Below, in pieces: positions 21,683 to 30,664 of a stretch of 64,000 nucleotides of DNA. The DNA is from Pseudomonas viridiflava (GTDB lineage: Bacteria > Pseudomonadota > Gammaproteobacteria > Pseudomonadales > Pseudomonadaceae), in NCBI RefSeq assembly GCF_900590885.1, contig NZ_UUON01000022.1:1-64000 (forward strand). The letters are read 5' to 3'. The stretch's first letter is position 1, and each line of letters begins with the position of its first letter. The position numbers and the translations under genes are program-made. The notes under the pieces are model-generated. The model was not told the DNA's origin and searched no databases. It saw only the letters and a program-made list of their open reading frames with translations.

Positions 21683-21709
21683 TTGACAATCATTATCATT
21701 AAGCATAAT
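21683..21709 (+). promoter_or_regulatory. pvdS promoter with overlapping Fur box
   Basis: TTGACA (21683-21688) and CATAAT (21704-21709) form a sigma-70-like promoter with a 15-base spacer. The spacer contains AATCATTATCATTA, a good match to the Fur consensus GATAATGATAATCATTATC. Iron-loaded Fur would therefore block pvdS transcription, as established in other pseudomonads. Confidence 0.8.
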
Positions 21710-21781
21710 TTGTTGCCCGATGTGTAGGAGGCCTCAGCAAGGACGCCCTCCCCTAACCTCTTTTGCGACAAGGTGATTTCC

Positions 21782-22333
21782 ATGACGGAACAAGTATCCA
21801 CAGGCAGGTGCGACTCACCACTTCTTCAGGCGTTCGTCGACAATCGACTGATTCTGGTGAAGATCGCGGCACGTATTACCGGCTGCCGCTCGCGTGCCGA
21901 AGACGTAGTGCAGGACGCCTACTTTCGCCTGCAATCGGCCCCCACGATCACGTCATCGTTCAAGGCCCAACTGAGTTATCTGTTCCAGATCGTGCGCAAC
22001 CTGGCGATCGATCACTACCGCAAGCAGGCCCTGGAGCTGAAATACTCCGGGACGGAAGAGGAAGGCTTGAATGTGGTCATTCACGGCGCTTCACCGGAAA
22101 CCTCGCACATCAACTTCAACACCCTGGAAAACATCGCCGACGCCCTGACGGAGCTGCCCCAGCGCACCCGCTACGCGTTCGAGATGTACCGCCTGCACGG
22201 CGTGCCGCAAAAGGACATCGCCAAGGAACTGGGCGTATCGCCGACCCTGGTGAACTTCATGATCCGCGACGCGCTGGTGCATTGCCGCAAGGTGTCGGGC
22301 AGCCATAGCGATACGTTTGCGCGCCGGGTCTGA
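21782..22333 (+). CDS. pvdS: Extracytoplasmic sigma factor PvdS
   Basis: This 183-residue iron-starvation sigma factor directs RNA polymerase to pyoverdine promoters. Region 2 (about residues 10-80) contains ITGCRSRAEDVVQDAYFRLQ and the -10 recognition helix RNLAIDHYRK. Region 4 (about 115-165) contains ELPQRTRYAFEMYRLHG and the helix-turn-helix KDIAKELGVSPTLVNFMI, nearly identical to the P. aeruginosa protein as I recall it. I chose ATG 21782, with AAGGTGA six bases upstream, over GTG 21773, which overlaps that ribosome site. A Fur box overlaps its promoter. Its activity is probably also controlled by an FpvR-type anti-sigma factor encoded elsewhere. Confidence 0.95.
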   Translation: MTEQVSTGRCDSPLLQAFVDNRLILVKIAARITGCRSRAEDVVQDAYFRLQSAPTITSSFKAQLSYLFQIVRNLAIDHYRKQALELKYSGTEEEGLNVVIHGASPETSHINFNTLENIADALTELPQRTRYAFEMYRLHGVPQKDIAKELGVSPTLVNFMIRDALVHCRKVSGSHSDTFARRV

Positions 22334-22637
22334 CGACAATCCTGTTCAAAAATGTGGGAGGGGCGGTGCAAGAATCAGCAATGCCGCGCGCTTGTGGGCG
22401 AAGTCGAATGCTTGGTGGCAATGGGGGCAACGATTCTGCGCCGAGCCTGCGGCTCCCACGTAGCAAGGCTTATCCAGATAAAAGTAATGCACCATCGCCG
22501 CCAGCCGCACATCGAAACGCCGCAGCACTTGGCCGTGGGAAAGATCACGAAGGTCTTCAGGATGGGGCATCGGGGGCGCTCACAAAGATCATCAACCGTT
22601 GATGAAATGACGTGAGCACAGGCAGGAAATTTAGCCC
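22334..22637. other. Intergenic region with REP-like fragment
   Basis: About 300 bases between pvdS and the binding-protein gene. AATGTGGGAGGGGCGGTGC near 22352 is a degenerate REP half. A 74-codon minus-strand reading frame (22346-22570, with a CPHCHQ motif) covers it, but its C-terminal part is encoded by the REP fragment. I see no firm gene or terminator. Confidence 0.5.
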
Positions 22638-23426
22638 TCAGGGCGTCGGCATCACATCGATGCGGTAGGGCTCGAAAATCTTCAGCATCTGGCCATTGTC
22701 ACGCAGGCCCTTGAGCAGCGCGGCAAACGCCTCGCCCGTGATCGGCGCCTTGGGCCGCAGCAGCGCGTAGTGGTGATAGACCTGGTCGATACGCTCCGAG
22801 ACCAGGAAATCCCCGGCCATGTCCGCATTGCGCACCATGAAATCACTCAGGTACGAACGGGTCACCAGCGCGATATCGGCGCGCCCGCGCACCACCATCA
22901 GCAGGTTGCTGTCATGGGAGTAGGTCAACGTGGCGTTGAAGTGCTCGGCCATGTACTTGGGGTCGGGGTTGAAGTTGGCAAAGGCGTAGTGATAACCGCT
23001 GAACACCGCCAGACGTTTGCCGGCGAGGTCGGCGAAGTAGTCCTGGCCGCGACCGGGCTGGCGCTCGGCGACGAAGATTTCCGCGTCTTCCAGGCCCATG
23101 TCGACACTGGTGTGGGGGATTTTCTGCCAGCCCCAGTCGGGGTTTTCGAAGATGGCCATGTCGACGCGGCCCTGCTCGAAATCACGAAAGCGCCGTGGAA
23201 TCGAAGTAGGCACCAACACAAACTGGTAATCGCTTTGCGCCGCGTTCAGGGCCTCGACCAGTTGCGGCAACAAGCCGGTGTCGGCGCCCTGCTCGGGGCG
23301 TACGGTGTAGGGCGGGAAATGCGCCGCGCCAATGCGCACCAGTTGCGCAGCCGAAGCCGGCGCCAGCCACGCGGTGCCCAGTGCCCAAAAAGTAAGTCCT
23401 GCAGCCAGCCGCCAAGGCGAAAACAT
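22638..23426 (-). CDS. Periplasmic solute-binding protein (family 3-like)
   Basis: The 262-residue product has an N-terminal hydrophobic signal (residues about 5-26, ending ASAA) and a type-II periplasmic binding fold of the SBP_bac_3 class: VRIGAAHFPPYT at the start, ADTGLLPQLVEALNA, then GRVDMAIFENP and LAGKRLAVFSGYHY. No permease or ATPase gene is adjacent. Such orphan proteins are often of unknown ligand, and some serve as sensors. I chose ATG 23426 because it gives a normal signal peptide; the start at 23489 adds a hydrophilic leader. It is convergent with pvdS, and there is no sign that it belongs to the pyoverdine genes. Confidence 0.75.
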   Translation of the reverse strand: MFSPWRLAAGLTFWALGTAWLAPASAAQLVRIGAAHFPPYTVRPEQGADTGLLPQLVEALNAAQSDYQFVLVPTSIPRRFRDFEQGRVDMAIFENPDWGWQKIPHTSVDMGLEDAEIFVAERQPGRGQDYFADLAGKRLAVFSGYHYAFANFNPDPKYMAEHFNATLTYSHDSNLLMVVRGRADIALVTRSYLSDFMVRNADMAGDFLVSERIDQVYHHYALLRPKAPITGEAFAALLKGLRDNGQMLKIFEPYRIDVMPTP

Positions 23427-23519
23427 CAAGGCACACACCGTTGAATTCTCTGATGGCGATAAGCTAGGCGTTTTTGTCTGGCGAGACAACTTTCCACCGG
23501 CAAATTAATAGCTTGCGCC

Positions 23520-24146
23520 TCAATCGGCTTTCAGAACCATCAACAGGGCTTCTTCGGCCAATTGTTCGAGCGTGAGGCTGCCCCCCTCGGCGCGGAACCA
23601 GGTGGTGGTCCACGACAAGGCCCCGGTGAGGAAGCGCCGGGTGATAAACACGTCACCCTTGATGTAGCCGGCGGCCTTGGCTTCGCCCAGCACTTGCAGC
23701 CAGATGGCCTCATACACGTCGCGCAGCGCCAGTACCTGGGCCTGGCCTTCTTCCGACAACGAACGCCATTCGTACACCAGCACCGCCATGGCCTCGCCGG
23801 TGCCGCCCATGATCGACTGCAATTCGCAGCGAATCAGCGCCAGTACACGCTCGCGCACGCTCGTCGCCTGGGCCAGCGCGGCGCGCATCATCGCGGTGTT
23901 GTAGTGGATGGTTTCCTCCATCACCGCGCGCAGGATCTCATCCTTGCTCTTGAAGTGATGGAAGATGCTGCCGGACTGGATGCCCACGGCGCCGGCCAGG
24001 TCGCGCACAGTGGTGCGTTCGAAGCCCTTGTTGCGAAACAGGTGAGCCGCGGTCTGCAGCAGCTTGCCCCGCGCACTGTCGGGGTCGGTCAATTGGCCGG
24101 CGTCGACCATGCTGCGCATCACCTGCTGGGCTTGGTGCTCGTCCAT
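23520..24146 (-). CDS. atuR: TetR-family repressor AtuR
   Basis: This 208-residue regulator has an N-terminal TetR helix-turn-helix at about residues 25-72 (HLFRNKGFERTTVRDLAG and SGSIFHHFKSKDEIL) and an all-helical ligand domain. It is divergent from atuA. In P. aeruginosa and P. citronellolis AtuR represses the acyclic terpene utilisation genes by binding inverted repeats in this same intergenic region, and two such sites are present here. I set the start at ATG 24146 because AGGAG lies 7 bases upstream. The same frame stays open far upstream through the antisense of atuA, but that extension has no ribosome site and no plausible protein content. Confidence 0.88.
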   Translation of the reverse strand: MDEHQAQQVMRSMVDAGQLTDPDSARGKLLQTAAHLFRNKGFERTTVRDLAGAVGIQSGSIFHHFKSKDEILRAVMEETIHYNTAMMRAALAQATSVRERVLALIRCELQSIMGGTGEAMAVLVYEWRSLSEEGQAQVLALRDVYEAIWLQVLGEAKAAGYIKGDVFITRRFLTGALSWTTTWFRAEGGSLTLEQLAEEALLMVLKAD

Positions 24147-24204
24147 GCTGCTCTCCTCTACTTCTACAATCGTCTTGGCCGGCAATTTAGGCCGTGGCAG
24201 CCAA

Positions 24205-24220
24205 CCAAGCAAGCGCTTGG
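24205..24220. promoter_or_regulatory. AtuR operator 1
   Basis: CCAAGCAAGCGCTTGG contains the palindrome CAAGCGCTTG (24210-24219). The 16-mer is the exact reverse complement of operator 2. AtuR binding to two inverted repeats in the atuR-atuA region is established in P. aeruginosa. Confidence 0.8.
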
Positions 24221-24247
24221 GCAAAACTTGTTTCGGCAGTTTACAAA

Positions 24248-24263
24248 CCAAGCGCTTGCTTGG
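24248..24263. promoter_or_regulatory. AtuR operator 2
   Basis: CCAAGCGCTTGCTTGG, with the palindrome CAAGCGCTTG at 24249-24258. It is the exact reverse complement of operator 1, and the palindrome centres are 39 bases apart. It ends 36 bases before the atuA start. Confidence 0.8.
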
Positions 24264-24299
24264 TAGTCTCGGCACCAGCCATTCGAGGAAGGATTTCTC

Positions 24300-26078
24300 A
24301 TGAGCAAGACGGTTCGTATCGGCTGCGCCAGCGCCTTCTGGGGCGACACCTGCACCGCTGCTGCCCAATTGGTGCACGGCGGCGCGCTGGATTACCTGGT
24401 GTTCGACTACCTGGCGGAAGTCACGATGTCGATCCTCGCCGGTGCGCGAATGAAAGACCCCCAGGCCGGCTACGCCACGGATTTTGTCGAGGTGCTCACG
24501 CCGCTGCTGGCCGAGATCCAGCGCCAGGGCATCCGCGTGATCAGTAACGCCGGCGGCATCCACCCCCAGGCCTGCGCCGCCGCGCTGCAAGCGGCCTGCG
24601 ACAAGGCCCAATTGCCGCTGAAAATCGCCGTGCTGCTGGGCGATGACCTGCAACCCCAGTTGAAAAAACTGCACGGCATCAGCGATATGTTCAACGGCGC
24701 GCCCCTGCCGCCGGTGTGCGTGTCGGCCAACGCTTACCTCGGCGCGCCGGGCATCGTGCAGGCACTTGGGCTGGGCGCCGACATCGTGATCACCGGCCGC
24801 GTGGTCGACAGCGCGGTGGTCAGCGCCGCACTGGTGCATGAATTCGACTGGGCCTGGCAAGACTACGACCGCCTGGCCCAGGCCGCGTTGGCCGGGCATA
24901 TCATTGAATGCGGCGCGCAGTGCACCGGCGGCAACTTCACCGATTGGCGCGAGGTGCCGGACTACGAGCACATCGGTTTCCCCATCGTCGAAGTCAGCGC
25001 CGACGGCCAGTTCACCGTCAGCAAAGTCGACGGCACCGGCGGGCTGGTCAGCGAACTCAGCGTGGCCGAGCAGCTGCTGTACGAAATCGGCGACCCGCGC
25101 GCGTACCTGCTGCCCGATGTGATTTGCGATTTCAGCCAGGTCAAAGTGCAGCAACAGGGCAAAAACACGGTGCGCCTGCACGGGGCCAAGGGCTCGCCGC
25201 CCACCGGCCAGTACAAGGTCAGTGCGACTTACCCCGACGGTTTCCGCTGCACCGCCAGTTGCCTGATCGCCGGGATCGACGCAGTGGCCAAGGCCGAGCG
25301 GGTCAGCCAGGCGATCATCAACAAGACCTCGGAACTGTTCAGCCAGCGCGGCTGGGCGCCTTACACCGAGGTGAATATCGAACTGCTCGGCAGCGAGGCC
25401 ACCTACGGCGCTCATGCCCGGCGCCAGGATTGCCGCGAGGTGGTGGTAAAACTGGCGGTGCGCCATCCGAGCAAGCAGGCACTGGTGCTGTTCGCCCGCG
25501 AGATCGCCCAGGCGGCTACCGGCATGGCGCCGGGGCTGACCGGCATTGTCGGCGGGCGGCCCACGGTGTATCCGCTGATTCGACTGTTTTCATTCCTGAT
25601 CGACAAAACCGCCTGCACGCCGCTGATCGACTTTCAGGGCCAGCAACACCCTTGCCAGCTGCCAAGCAACGACGCGCCCACCCTGCCCGCCGCACCGATT
25701 GATCCACCCAAACCCCAAGGCCGCGCCGACGCCAGTGTGCCGCTGGTGAAACTCGCCGTGGCGCGCTCCGGCGACAAGGGCAACCACAGCAACATCGGCG
25801 TGATCGCTCGCCAGCCCGAGTACCTGGCGTGGATCGCCGAAACGCTGACCCCGGAGGTGATTGTCGACTGGATGATCCACGTGCTCGACCCCGTGCACGG
25901 CCGCGTCGAGCGCTGGTACCTGCCCGGCAGCCACAGCCTCAACTTCCTGCTGGAAAACGCCCTGGGCGGCGGCGGCATCGCCAGCCTGCGCATCGACCCG
26001 CAGGGCAAGGCCTTCGCCCAGCAACTGCTGGAAATCCCGATTGCCGTGCCGCAACACATCGCCGACTCACTCACTTAA
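24300..26078 (+). CDS. atuA: Acyclic terpene utilisation protein AtuA
   Basis: This 592-residue protein of the AtuA (DUF1446) family has a large N-terminal domain (about 5-450) beginning [18 protein letters not shown] short linker leads to the C-terminal AtuA-like ferredoxin-fold domain (about 485-590, containing [12 protein letters not shown] and NALGGGG). Its biochemical step is not firmly known. It is essential for citronellol/geraniol growth and has been proposed to act at the 3-hydroxy-3-isohexenylglutaryl-CoA stage. GAGGAAGGA precedes the ATG. It is the first gene of the operon and is under AtuR control. Confidence 0.92.
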   Translation: MSKTVRIGCASAFWGDTCTAAAQLVHGGALDYLVFDYLAEVTMSILAGARMKDPQAGYATDFVEVLTPLLAEIQRQGIRVISNAGGIHPQACAAALQAACDKAQLPLKIAVLLGDDLQPQLKKLHGISDMFNGAPLPPVCVSANAYLGAPGIVQALGLGADIVITGRVVDSAVVSAALVHEFDWAWQDYDRLAQAALAGHIIECGAQCTGGNFTDWREVPDYEHIGFPIVEVSADGQFTVSKVDGTGGLVSELSVAEQLLYEIGDPRAYLLPDVICDFSQVKVQQQGKNTVRLHGAKGSPPTGQYKVSATYPDGFRCTASCLIAGIDAVAKAERVSQAIINKTSELFSQRGWAPYTEVNIELLGSEATYGAHARRQDCREVVVKLAVRHPSKQALVLFAREIAQAATGMAPGLTGIVGGRPTVYPLIRLFSFLIDKTACTPLIDFQGQQHPCQLPSNDAPTLPAAPIDPPKPQGRADASVPLVKLAVARSGDKGNHSNIGVIARQPEYLAWIAETLTPEVIVDWMIHVLDPVHGRVERWYLPGSHSLNFLLENALGGGGIASLRIDPQGKAFAQQLLEIPIAVPQHIADSLT

Positions 26079-26090
26079 AGGATTGTCGCC

Positions 26091-26963
26091 GTGGCCTTCG
26101 ACTCGATCTTCAAAGCCGACCTGTTCCAGGGGCACACCGTGATCGTCACCGGCGGTGGCAGCGGCATTGGCCGTTGCACTGCCCATGAACTGGCGGCCCT
26201 CGGCGCGCGGGTGATCCTGGTGGGGCGCAAGCCGGAAAAACTGCAAAAGGTCGCGGCGGAAATTGCCGAAGACGGCGGCATCGCCCATTGGCAGGCCTGT
26301 GATATTCGCGATGAAGAGGCGGTGAAGGCGCTGGTGACGCAGCTCATTCACGCGCACGGGCCGATTCGTGGGCTAGTCAATAACGCCGGTGGCCAATACC
26401 CGTCGCCGCTCGCGTCGATCAATCAGAAAGGCTTTGAAACCGTGCTGCGTACCAACCTGGTCGGCGGCTTCCTGGTGGCGCGGGAAGTGTTCAACCAATC
26501 CATGAGCAAGCACGGCGGCGCCATCGTCAACATGCTCGCCGACATGTGGGGCGGCATGCCCGGCATGGGCCACTCCGGTGCCGCGCGCGCCGGCATGGAC
26601 AATTTCACCAAGACCGCCGCGTTCGAGTGGGGTTACGCCGGGGTGCGAGTGAATGCCGTGGCGCCAGGCTGGATCGCGTCCAGCGGCATGGACACCTACG
26701 AAGGCGCGTTCAAGGCGGTGATCCCGACTTTGCGCGAGCATGTGCCACTCAAGCGCATCGGCACCGAATCGGAAGTCAGCGCGGCCATCGTGTTCCTGCT
26801 CAGCCCCGCCGCCGCGTTCATCAGCGGCAGCACCTTGCGCATCGACGGCGCCGCCAGCCTGGGCAGCCGTGCCTGGCCGCTGCACAAGGCGCAGTCGCCG
26901 AGTGAACCCTTCAATGGCTTCCACCGCGCCTACCTGCCCGACGTGCTCAAGGAGGACAAGTAA
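26091..26963 (+). CDS. atuB: Short-chain dehydrogenase/reductase AtuB, PECR-like
   Basis: This 290-residue SDR has the nucleotide-binding motif TGGGSGIGR and NNAGG at the end of beta-4. The usual catalytic YxxxK is replaced by HSGAARAG. The same replacement occurs in peroxisomal trans-2-enoyl-CoA reductase (PECR)-type SDRs, so AtuB may act on an enoyl- or dienoyl-CoA rather than an alcohol. The start is GTG 26091 with AAAGGA upstream, 12 bases after atuA. It ends 3 bases before atuC. The exact step in the terpene pathway is not settled. Confidence 0.88.
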   Translation: MAFDSIFKADLFQGHTVIVTGGGSGIGRCTAHELAALGARVILVGRKPEKLQKVAAEIAEDGGIAHWQACDIRDEEAVKALVTQLIHAHGPIRGLVNNAGGQYPSPLASINQKGFETVLRTNLVGGFLVAREVFNQSMSKHGGAIVNMLADMWGGMPGMGHSGAARAGMDNFTKTAAFEWGYAGVRVNAVAPGWIASSGMDTYEGAFKAVIPTLREHVPLKRIGTESEVSAAIVFLLSPAAAFISGSTLRIDGAASLGSRAWPLHKAQSPSEPFNGFHRAYLPDVLKEDK

Positions 26964-26966
26964 GCC

Positions 26967-28583
26967 ATGCCGACCCTCGACAGCCTGATCGACGCCCACA
27001 GCCCGCAGTTCGCACAGAACCGCGACGCCATGCTGACCGGCATCCAACACCTGCGCCAACTGGAACAGGCCCTGCTCGCCAAGGCCGAGGAAGCCAGGCC
27101 CAAGTTCGACAAGCGCGGCCAGTTGCTGCCGCGCGAACGCCTCAACTTGCTGCTGGACCCCGGCGCGCCGTTCCTGGAGCTGGCCAGCCTGGCCGGCTAC
27201 AAGCTGCATGACGACAAGGACGGCAGTGCCGCCGGCGGCGGCTTGATCGCCGGCATCGGCTACGTCAGCGGCGTGCGCATGCTGGTGGTGGCCAATAACA
27301 GCGCGATCAAGGGCGGCACGATTTCGCCCACCGGGCTGAAAAAATCCCTGCGCCTGCAACAGATCGCCATGGACAACAAACTGCCGGTGGTGACCCTGGC
27401 CGAAAGCGGCGGCGCCAACCTCAACTATGCCGCCGAGATTTTCGTCGAAGGCGCGCGCAGTTTTGCCAACCAGGCGCGCATGTCGGCCATGGGCTTGCCG
27501 CAGATCACCGTGGTGCATGGCTCGGCCACGGCGGGCGGGGCGTATCAGCCGGGGCTGTCGGACTACGTGGTGGTGGTGCGCGGCAAGGCCAAGCTGTTCC
27601 TGGCCGGGCCGCCGCTGCTCAAGGCCGCCACCGGCGAAGTGGCCACCGATGAGGAATTGGGCGGCGCCGAGATGCACGCGCAAACCGCCGGTACTGCTGA
27701 ATACCTGGCGGAAAACGATGCCGACGGTGTGCGCATCGTGCGTGAGATTGTCGGCCTGCTGCCGTGGGACGACCGCCTGCCACCAGCGCCAAAACGCGCC
27801 TATTCAGAACCGCTGTACCCCATCGACGAGCTGCTGGGGCTGATCCCCGATGACCCAAAAAAACCCTACGACGTGCGTGAAATCCTCGCGCGCCTGGCCG
27901 ACGGCTCGCGGTTCCTTGAGTTCAAGGGCGAGTTCGATCCCCACACCGTCTGCGGCCACCTGCACATCCAGGGCCGCGCCGTCGGCGTGATCGGCAACAA
28001 CGGCCCGATCACGCCCAAGGGCGCGAGCAAGGCCGCGCAGTTTATCCAGCTGTGTGACCAGAGCCGCACGCCGCTGCTGTTTTTGCACAACACCACCGGC
28101 TTCATGGTCGGCACCGAGGCGGAGCAGCAAGGGGTGATCAAGCACGGTGCGAAGATGATCCAGGCGGTGGCGAATGCACGGGTGCCTAAACTTACGGTGG
28201 TGGTCGGCGGCTCCTACGGCGCCGGCAACTATGCGATGTGCGGGCGCGGCCTCGACCCGCGCTTTATCTTCGCCTGGCCCAACAGCCGCACGGCGGTGAT
28301 GGGCGGCGCGCAGGCGGGCAAGGTGCTGCGCATCGTCACCGAGGCCAAGCAGTTGAAGGACGGTTCGGTGCCCGACCCCAAGGTGCTGGACATGCTGGAA
28401 CAGGTCACCACGCAGAAACTCGACAGCCAATCCACTGCGCTGTATGGCAGCGCGAATCTGTGGGATGACGGGCTGATTGATCCACGGGATACCCGCACGC
28501 TGTTGGGGTTTCTGCTGGATATCTGTCATGAGGCGCAAGTGCGTGAGTTGCACCCCAATACCTTCGGCGTAGCGCGCTTTTAA
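26967..28583 (+). CDS. atuC: Geranyl-CoA carboxylase, carboxyltransferase subunit AtuC
   Basis: This 538-residue carboxyltransferase has the two crotonase-type lobes of biotin-dependent carboxylase beta subunits (N lobe about 30-270, C lobe about 280-530). Acyl-CoA-site glycines lie in VHGSATAGGAYQPG and biotin-site glycines in GGSYGAGNYAMCGRG. With AtuF it carboxylates cis-geranyl-CoA to isohexenylglutaconyl-CoA. It belongs to the same family as methylcrotonyl-CoA carboxylase LiuB; the atu context decides the assignment. Its ribosome site AAGGAGG lies inside the end of atuB. Confidence 0.92.
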   Translation: MPTLDSLIDAHSPQFAQNRDAMLTGIQHLRQLEQALLAKAEEARPKFDKRGQLLPRERLNLLLDPGAPFLELASLAGYKLHDDKDGSAAGGGLIAGIGYVSGVRMLVVANNSAIKGGTISPTGLKKSLRLQQIAMDNKLPVVTLAESGGANLNYAAEIFVEGARSFANQARMSAMGLPQITVVHGSATAGGAYQPGLSDYVVVVRGKAKLFLAGPPLLKAATGEVATDEELGGAEMHAQTAGTAEYLAENDADGVRIVREIVGLLPWDDRLPPAPKRAYSEPLYPIDELLGLIPDDPKKPYDVREILARLADGSRFLEFKGEFDPHTVCGHLHIQGRAVGVIGNNGPITPKGASKAAQFIQLCDQSRTPLLFLHNTTGFMVGTEAEQQGVIKHGAKMIQAVANARVPKLTVVVGGSYGAGNYAMCGRGLDPRFIFAWPNSRTAVMGGAQAGKVLRIVTEAKQLKDGSVPDPKVLDMLEQVTTQKLDSQSTALYGSANLWDDGLIDPRDTRTLLGFLLDICHEAQVRELHPNTFGVARF

Positions 28584-28597
28584 GGAGAACCATAAAA

Positions 28598-29755
28598 ATG
28601 ATCTTCACCCAGGAACACCAGGAACTGCGCCGCAGCGTGCGCGCCTTCGTCGACCGCGAGATCAACCCCCATGTGGACGAATGGGAAAAAGCCGGACGCT
28701 TTCCCATCCACGAGATTTTCCGCAAGGCCGGCGACCTCGGCCTGCTGGGCATTTCCAAGCCGGAAAAATTCGGCGGCATGGGCCTGGACTACAGCTACTC
28801 GATCGTCGCCGCCGAAGAATTCGGCACCATCCATTGCGGCGGCATCCCCATGTCCATCGGCGTGCAGACCGACATGTGCACCCCCGCCCTCGCCCGCTTT
28901 GGCTCCGATGAACTGCGCGATGAGTTTTTGCGCCCGGCCATCAGCGGCGAGCAGGTCGGCTGCATCGGTGTCTCGGAAACCGGTGCCGGCTCCGACGTTG
29001 CCGGGCTCAAGACCCACGCGCGCAAGGACGGCGACGACTACGTGATCAACGGCAGCAAAATGTGGATCACCAACTCGCCCAGCGCGGACTTTATCTGCCT
29101 GCTGGCCAACACCTCCGACGACAAGCCGCATATCAACAAGTCGCTGATCATGCTGCCGATGAACACGCCGGGGATCAGCGTCAACCCGCCCCTGGAAAAA
29201 CTCGGCATGCACAGCTCCGAGACTGCCCAGGTGTTCTTTGACGCCGTGCGCATCCCCCAGCGCAACCGCATCGGCCACGAAGGCGCGGGGTTCATGATGC
29301 AGATGCTGCAGTTCCAGGAAGAACGCCTGTTTGGCGCGGCCAATATGATCAAGGGCCTCGAGCAGTGCATCGACAGCACCATCGCGTACTGCAAGGAACG
29401 CCAGACTTTCGGCAAGGCACTGATCGACAACCAGGTCATCCACTTCCGCCTCGCCGAGCTCTCCACCGAAATCGAATGCCTGCGCGCGCTGGTGTACCAG
29501 GCCACCGAGCAATACATCAAAGGCCAGGACGTCACCCGCCTGGCGTCCATGGCCAAACTCAAGGCCGGGCGCCTGGGCCGTGAAGTCAGCGACAGCTGCC
29601 TGCAATACTGGGGCGGCATGGGCTTCATGTGGGACAACCCGGTGGCCCGGGCCTATCGCGACGTGCGCCTGGTGTCGATTGGCGGCGGCGCCGACGAAAT
29701 CATGCTGGGCATCATCTGCAAACTGATGGGCACCTTGCCTGGGAAAAAACCATGA
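28598..29755 (+). CDS. atuD: Citronellyl-CoA dehydrogenase AtuD
   Basis: This 385-residue FAD acyl-CoA dehydrogenase covers the full family length, with flavin and substrate motifs CIGVSETGAGSD and KMWITNSPSADF and a C-terminal helical domain ending AYRDVRLVSIGGGADEIM. It oxidises citronellyl-CoA to geranyl-CoA, feeding AtuC/AtuF. AAGGAG lies ahead of the ATG, and the stop overlaps atuE by 4 bases (ATGA). The assignment rests on operon position as well as family. Confidence 0.92.
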   Translation: MIFTQEHQELRRSVRAFVDREINPHVDEWEKAGRFPIHEIFRKAGDLGLLGISKPEKFGGMGLDYSYSIVAAEEFGTIHCGGIPMSIGVQTDMCTPALARFGSDELRDEFLRPAISGEQVGCIGVSETGAGSDVAGLKTHARKDGDDYVINGSKMWITNSPSADFICLLANTSDDKPHINKSLIMLPMNTPGISVNPPLEKLGMHSSETAQVFFDAVRIPQRNRIGHEGAGFMMQMLQFQEERLFGAANMIKGLEQCIDSTIAYCKERQTFGKALIDNQVIHFRLAELSTEIECLRALVYQATEQYIKGQDVTRLASMAKLKAGRLGREVSDSCLQYWGGMGFMWDNPVARAYRDVRLVSIGGGADEIMLGIICKLMGTLPGKKP

Positions 29756-30513
29756 AGACCCTGCTGCTGGAACCGCATAACGGCGTGCTGCACATCACCC
29801 TCAACCGGCCGGAATGCCGCAATGCGATGAGCCTGGAAATGGTCAACGAACTGCGCGCGGTGCTGGCGCAGCTGGACAGCCAGATGCGCGCCGTAGTGAT
29901 CAGCGGCGCAGGCGGGCACTTTTGCGCCGGCGCCGATGTGAAGGATCTGGTCAGCGCGGGCAACCAATTGCAGGCCTTGAACCGCGCGTTCGGCACCTTG
30001 CTGCAAGCCGTGCAAGCAGTGCCGCAAGTGGTGATCGTGGTGCTGCAAGGCGCGGTGCTGGGCGGTGGGTTTGGCCTGGCGTGCGTGAGTGATATTGCGA
30101 TTGCCGATCACCAGGCGCAGTTCGGTTTGCCGGAGACCAGCCTGGGGTTGTTGCCGGCGCAGATTGCGCCGTTTGTGGTCAAGCGCATTGGCCTCACGCA
30201 AGCCCGCCGGCTGGCGCTGACGGCGGCGCGGTTTGATGGGGTGGAGGCGCAGCGCTTGGGCGTGGTGCATTTTGCCGAGGGTGATGCCCAGGCGCTGGCG
30301 CAGCGCTTGGATGAGGTGTTGGGACAGGTGTTGCGGTGTGCGCCGGGGGCGAATGGGCGGACCAAGGCGTTGTTGTTGGCCAGCGTGGAGGAGCCGCTGG
30401 GCGATGTGTTGGATCGCGGGGCGCTTTGGTTTGCCGAGGCAGTGACGGGGGTAGAGGGGATTGAAGGGACTCAGGCATTTGTGCAGAAGCGCAAGCCCGG
30501 TTGGGCCAGATGA
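29752..30513 (+). CDS. atuE: Isohexenylglutaconyl-CoA hydratase AtuE
   Basis: This 253-residue crotonase-family protein has the oxyanion-hole segments SGAGGHFCAGADVK and GAVLGGGFGLAC and a Glu in FGLPETSLG. It hydrates isohexenylglutaconyl-CoA to the 3-hydroxy product that AtuA-dependent chemistry and the lyase process. I chose ATG 29752, overlapping the atuD stop; a longer reading frame upstream only copies the antisense-free end of atuD in another frame. It is followed by a 250-base REP and dispersed-repeat block before atuF. Confidence 0.9.
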   Translation: MKTLLLEPHNGVLHITLNRPECRNAMSLEMVNELRAVLAQLDSQMRAVVISGAGGHFCAGADVKDLVSAGNQLQALNRAFGTLLQAVQAVPQVVIVVLQGAVLGGGFGLACVSDIAIADHQAQFGLPETSLGLLPAQIAPFVVKRIGLTQARRLALTAARFDGVEAQRLGVVHFAEGDAQALAQRLDEVLGQVLRCAPGANGRTKALLLASVEEPLGDVLDRGALWFAEAVTGVEGIEGTQAFVQKRKPGWAR

Positions 30514-30547
30514 GCAGAGTGAGATGCATCGGGACTGTATGGAGATC

Positions 30548-30645
30548 AAAATGTGGGAGGGGGCTTGCCCCCGATAGCAGTGGGTCAGTCACAGATTTAT
30601 CAACTGACACGCCCTCATCGGGGGCAAGCCCCCTCCCACATTTTT
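30548..30645. repeat. REPIN (paired inverted REPs) between atuE and atuF
   Basis: Two REP arms, AATGTGGGAGGGGGCTTGCC...GAT and its inverse, face each other across about 42 bases. It is the same element type as at 39324 and 59806. The core matches the common REPIN family of P. fluorescens SBW25, which a RAYT transposase mobilises in trans. It could stabilise or weaken read-through into atuF. Confidence 0.9.
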
Positions 30646-30664
30646 GACTGAGTTCAAACCTGAG

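Noticed and set aside
22346..22570. A 74-codon frame with CPHCHQ, suggestive of a zinc protein
   Set aside because: The C-terminal part is encoded by a REP fragment and no clear ribosome site is present; too weak to call.
23520..25466. A 648-codon minus-strand frame read as one protein
   Set aside because: Only its last 208 codons are AtuR. The rest is the antisense of atuA and the operator region, and AtuR has its own start and ribosome site at 24146.
26967..28583. AtuC/AtuF considered as methylcrotonyl-CoA carboxylase (Liu) subunits
   Set aside because: The family is shared, but the neighbours atuA, atuB, atuD, atuE and the AtuR operators identify the terpene cluster.
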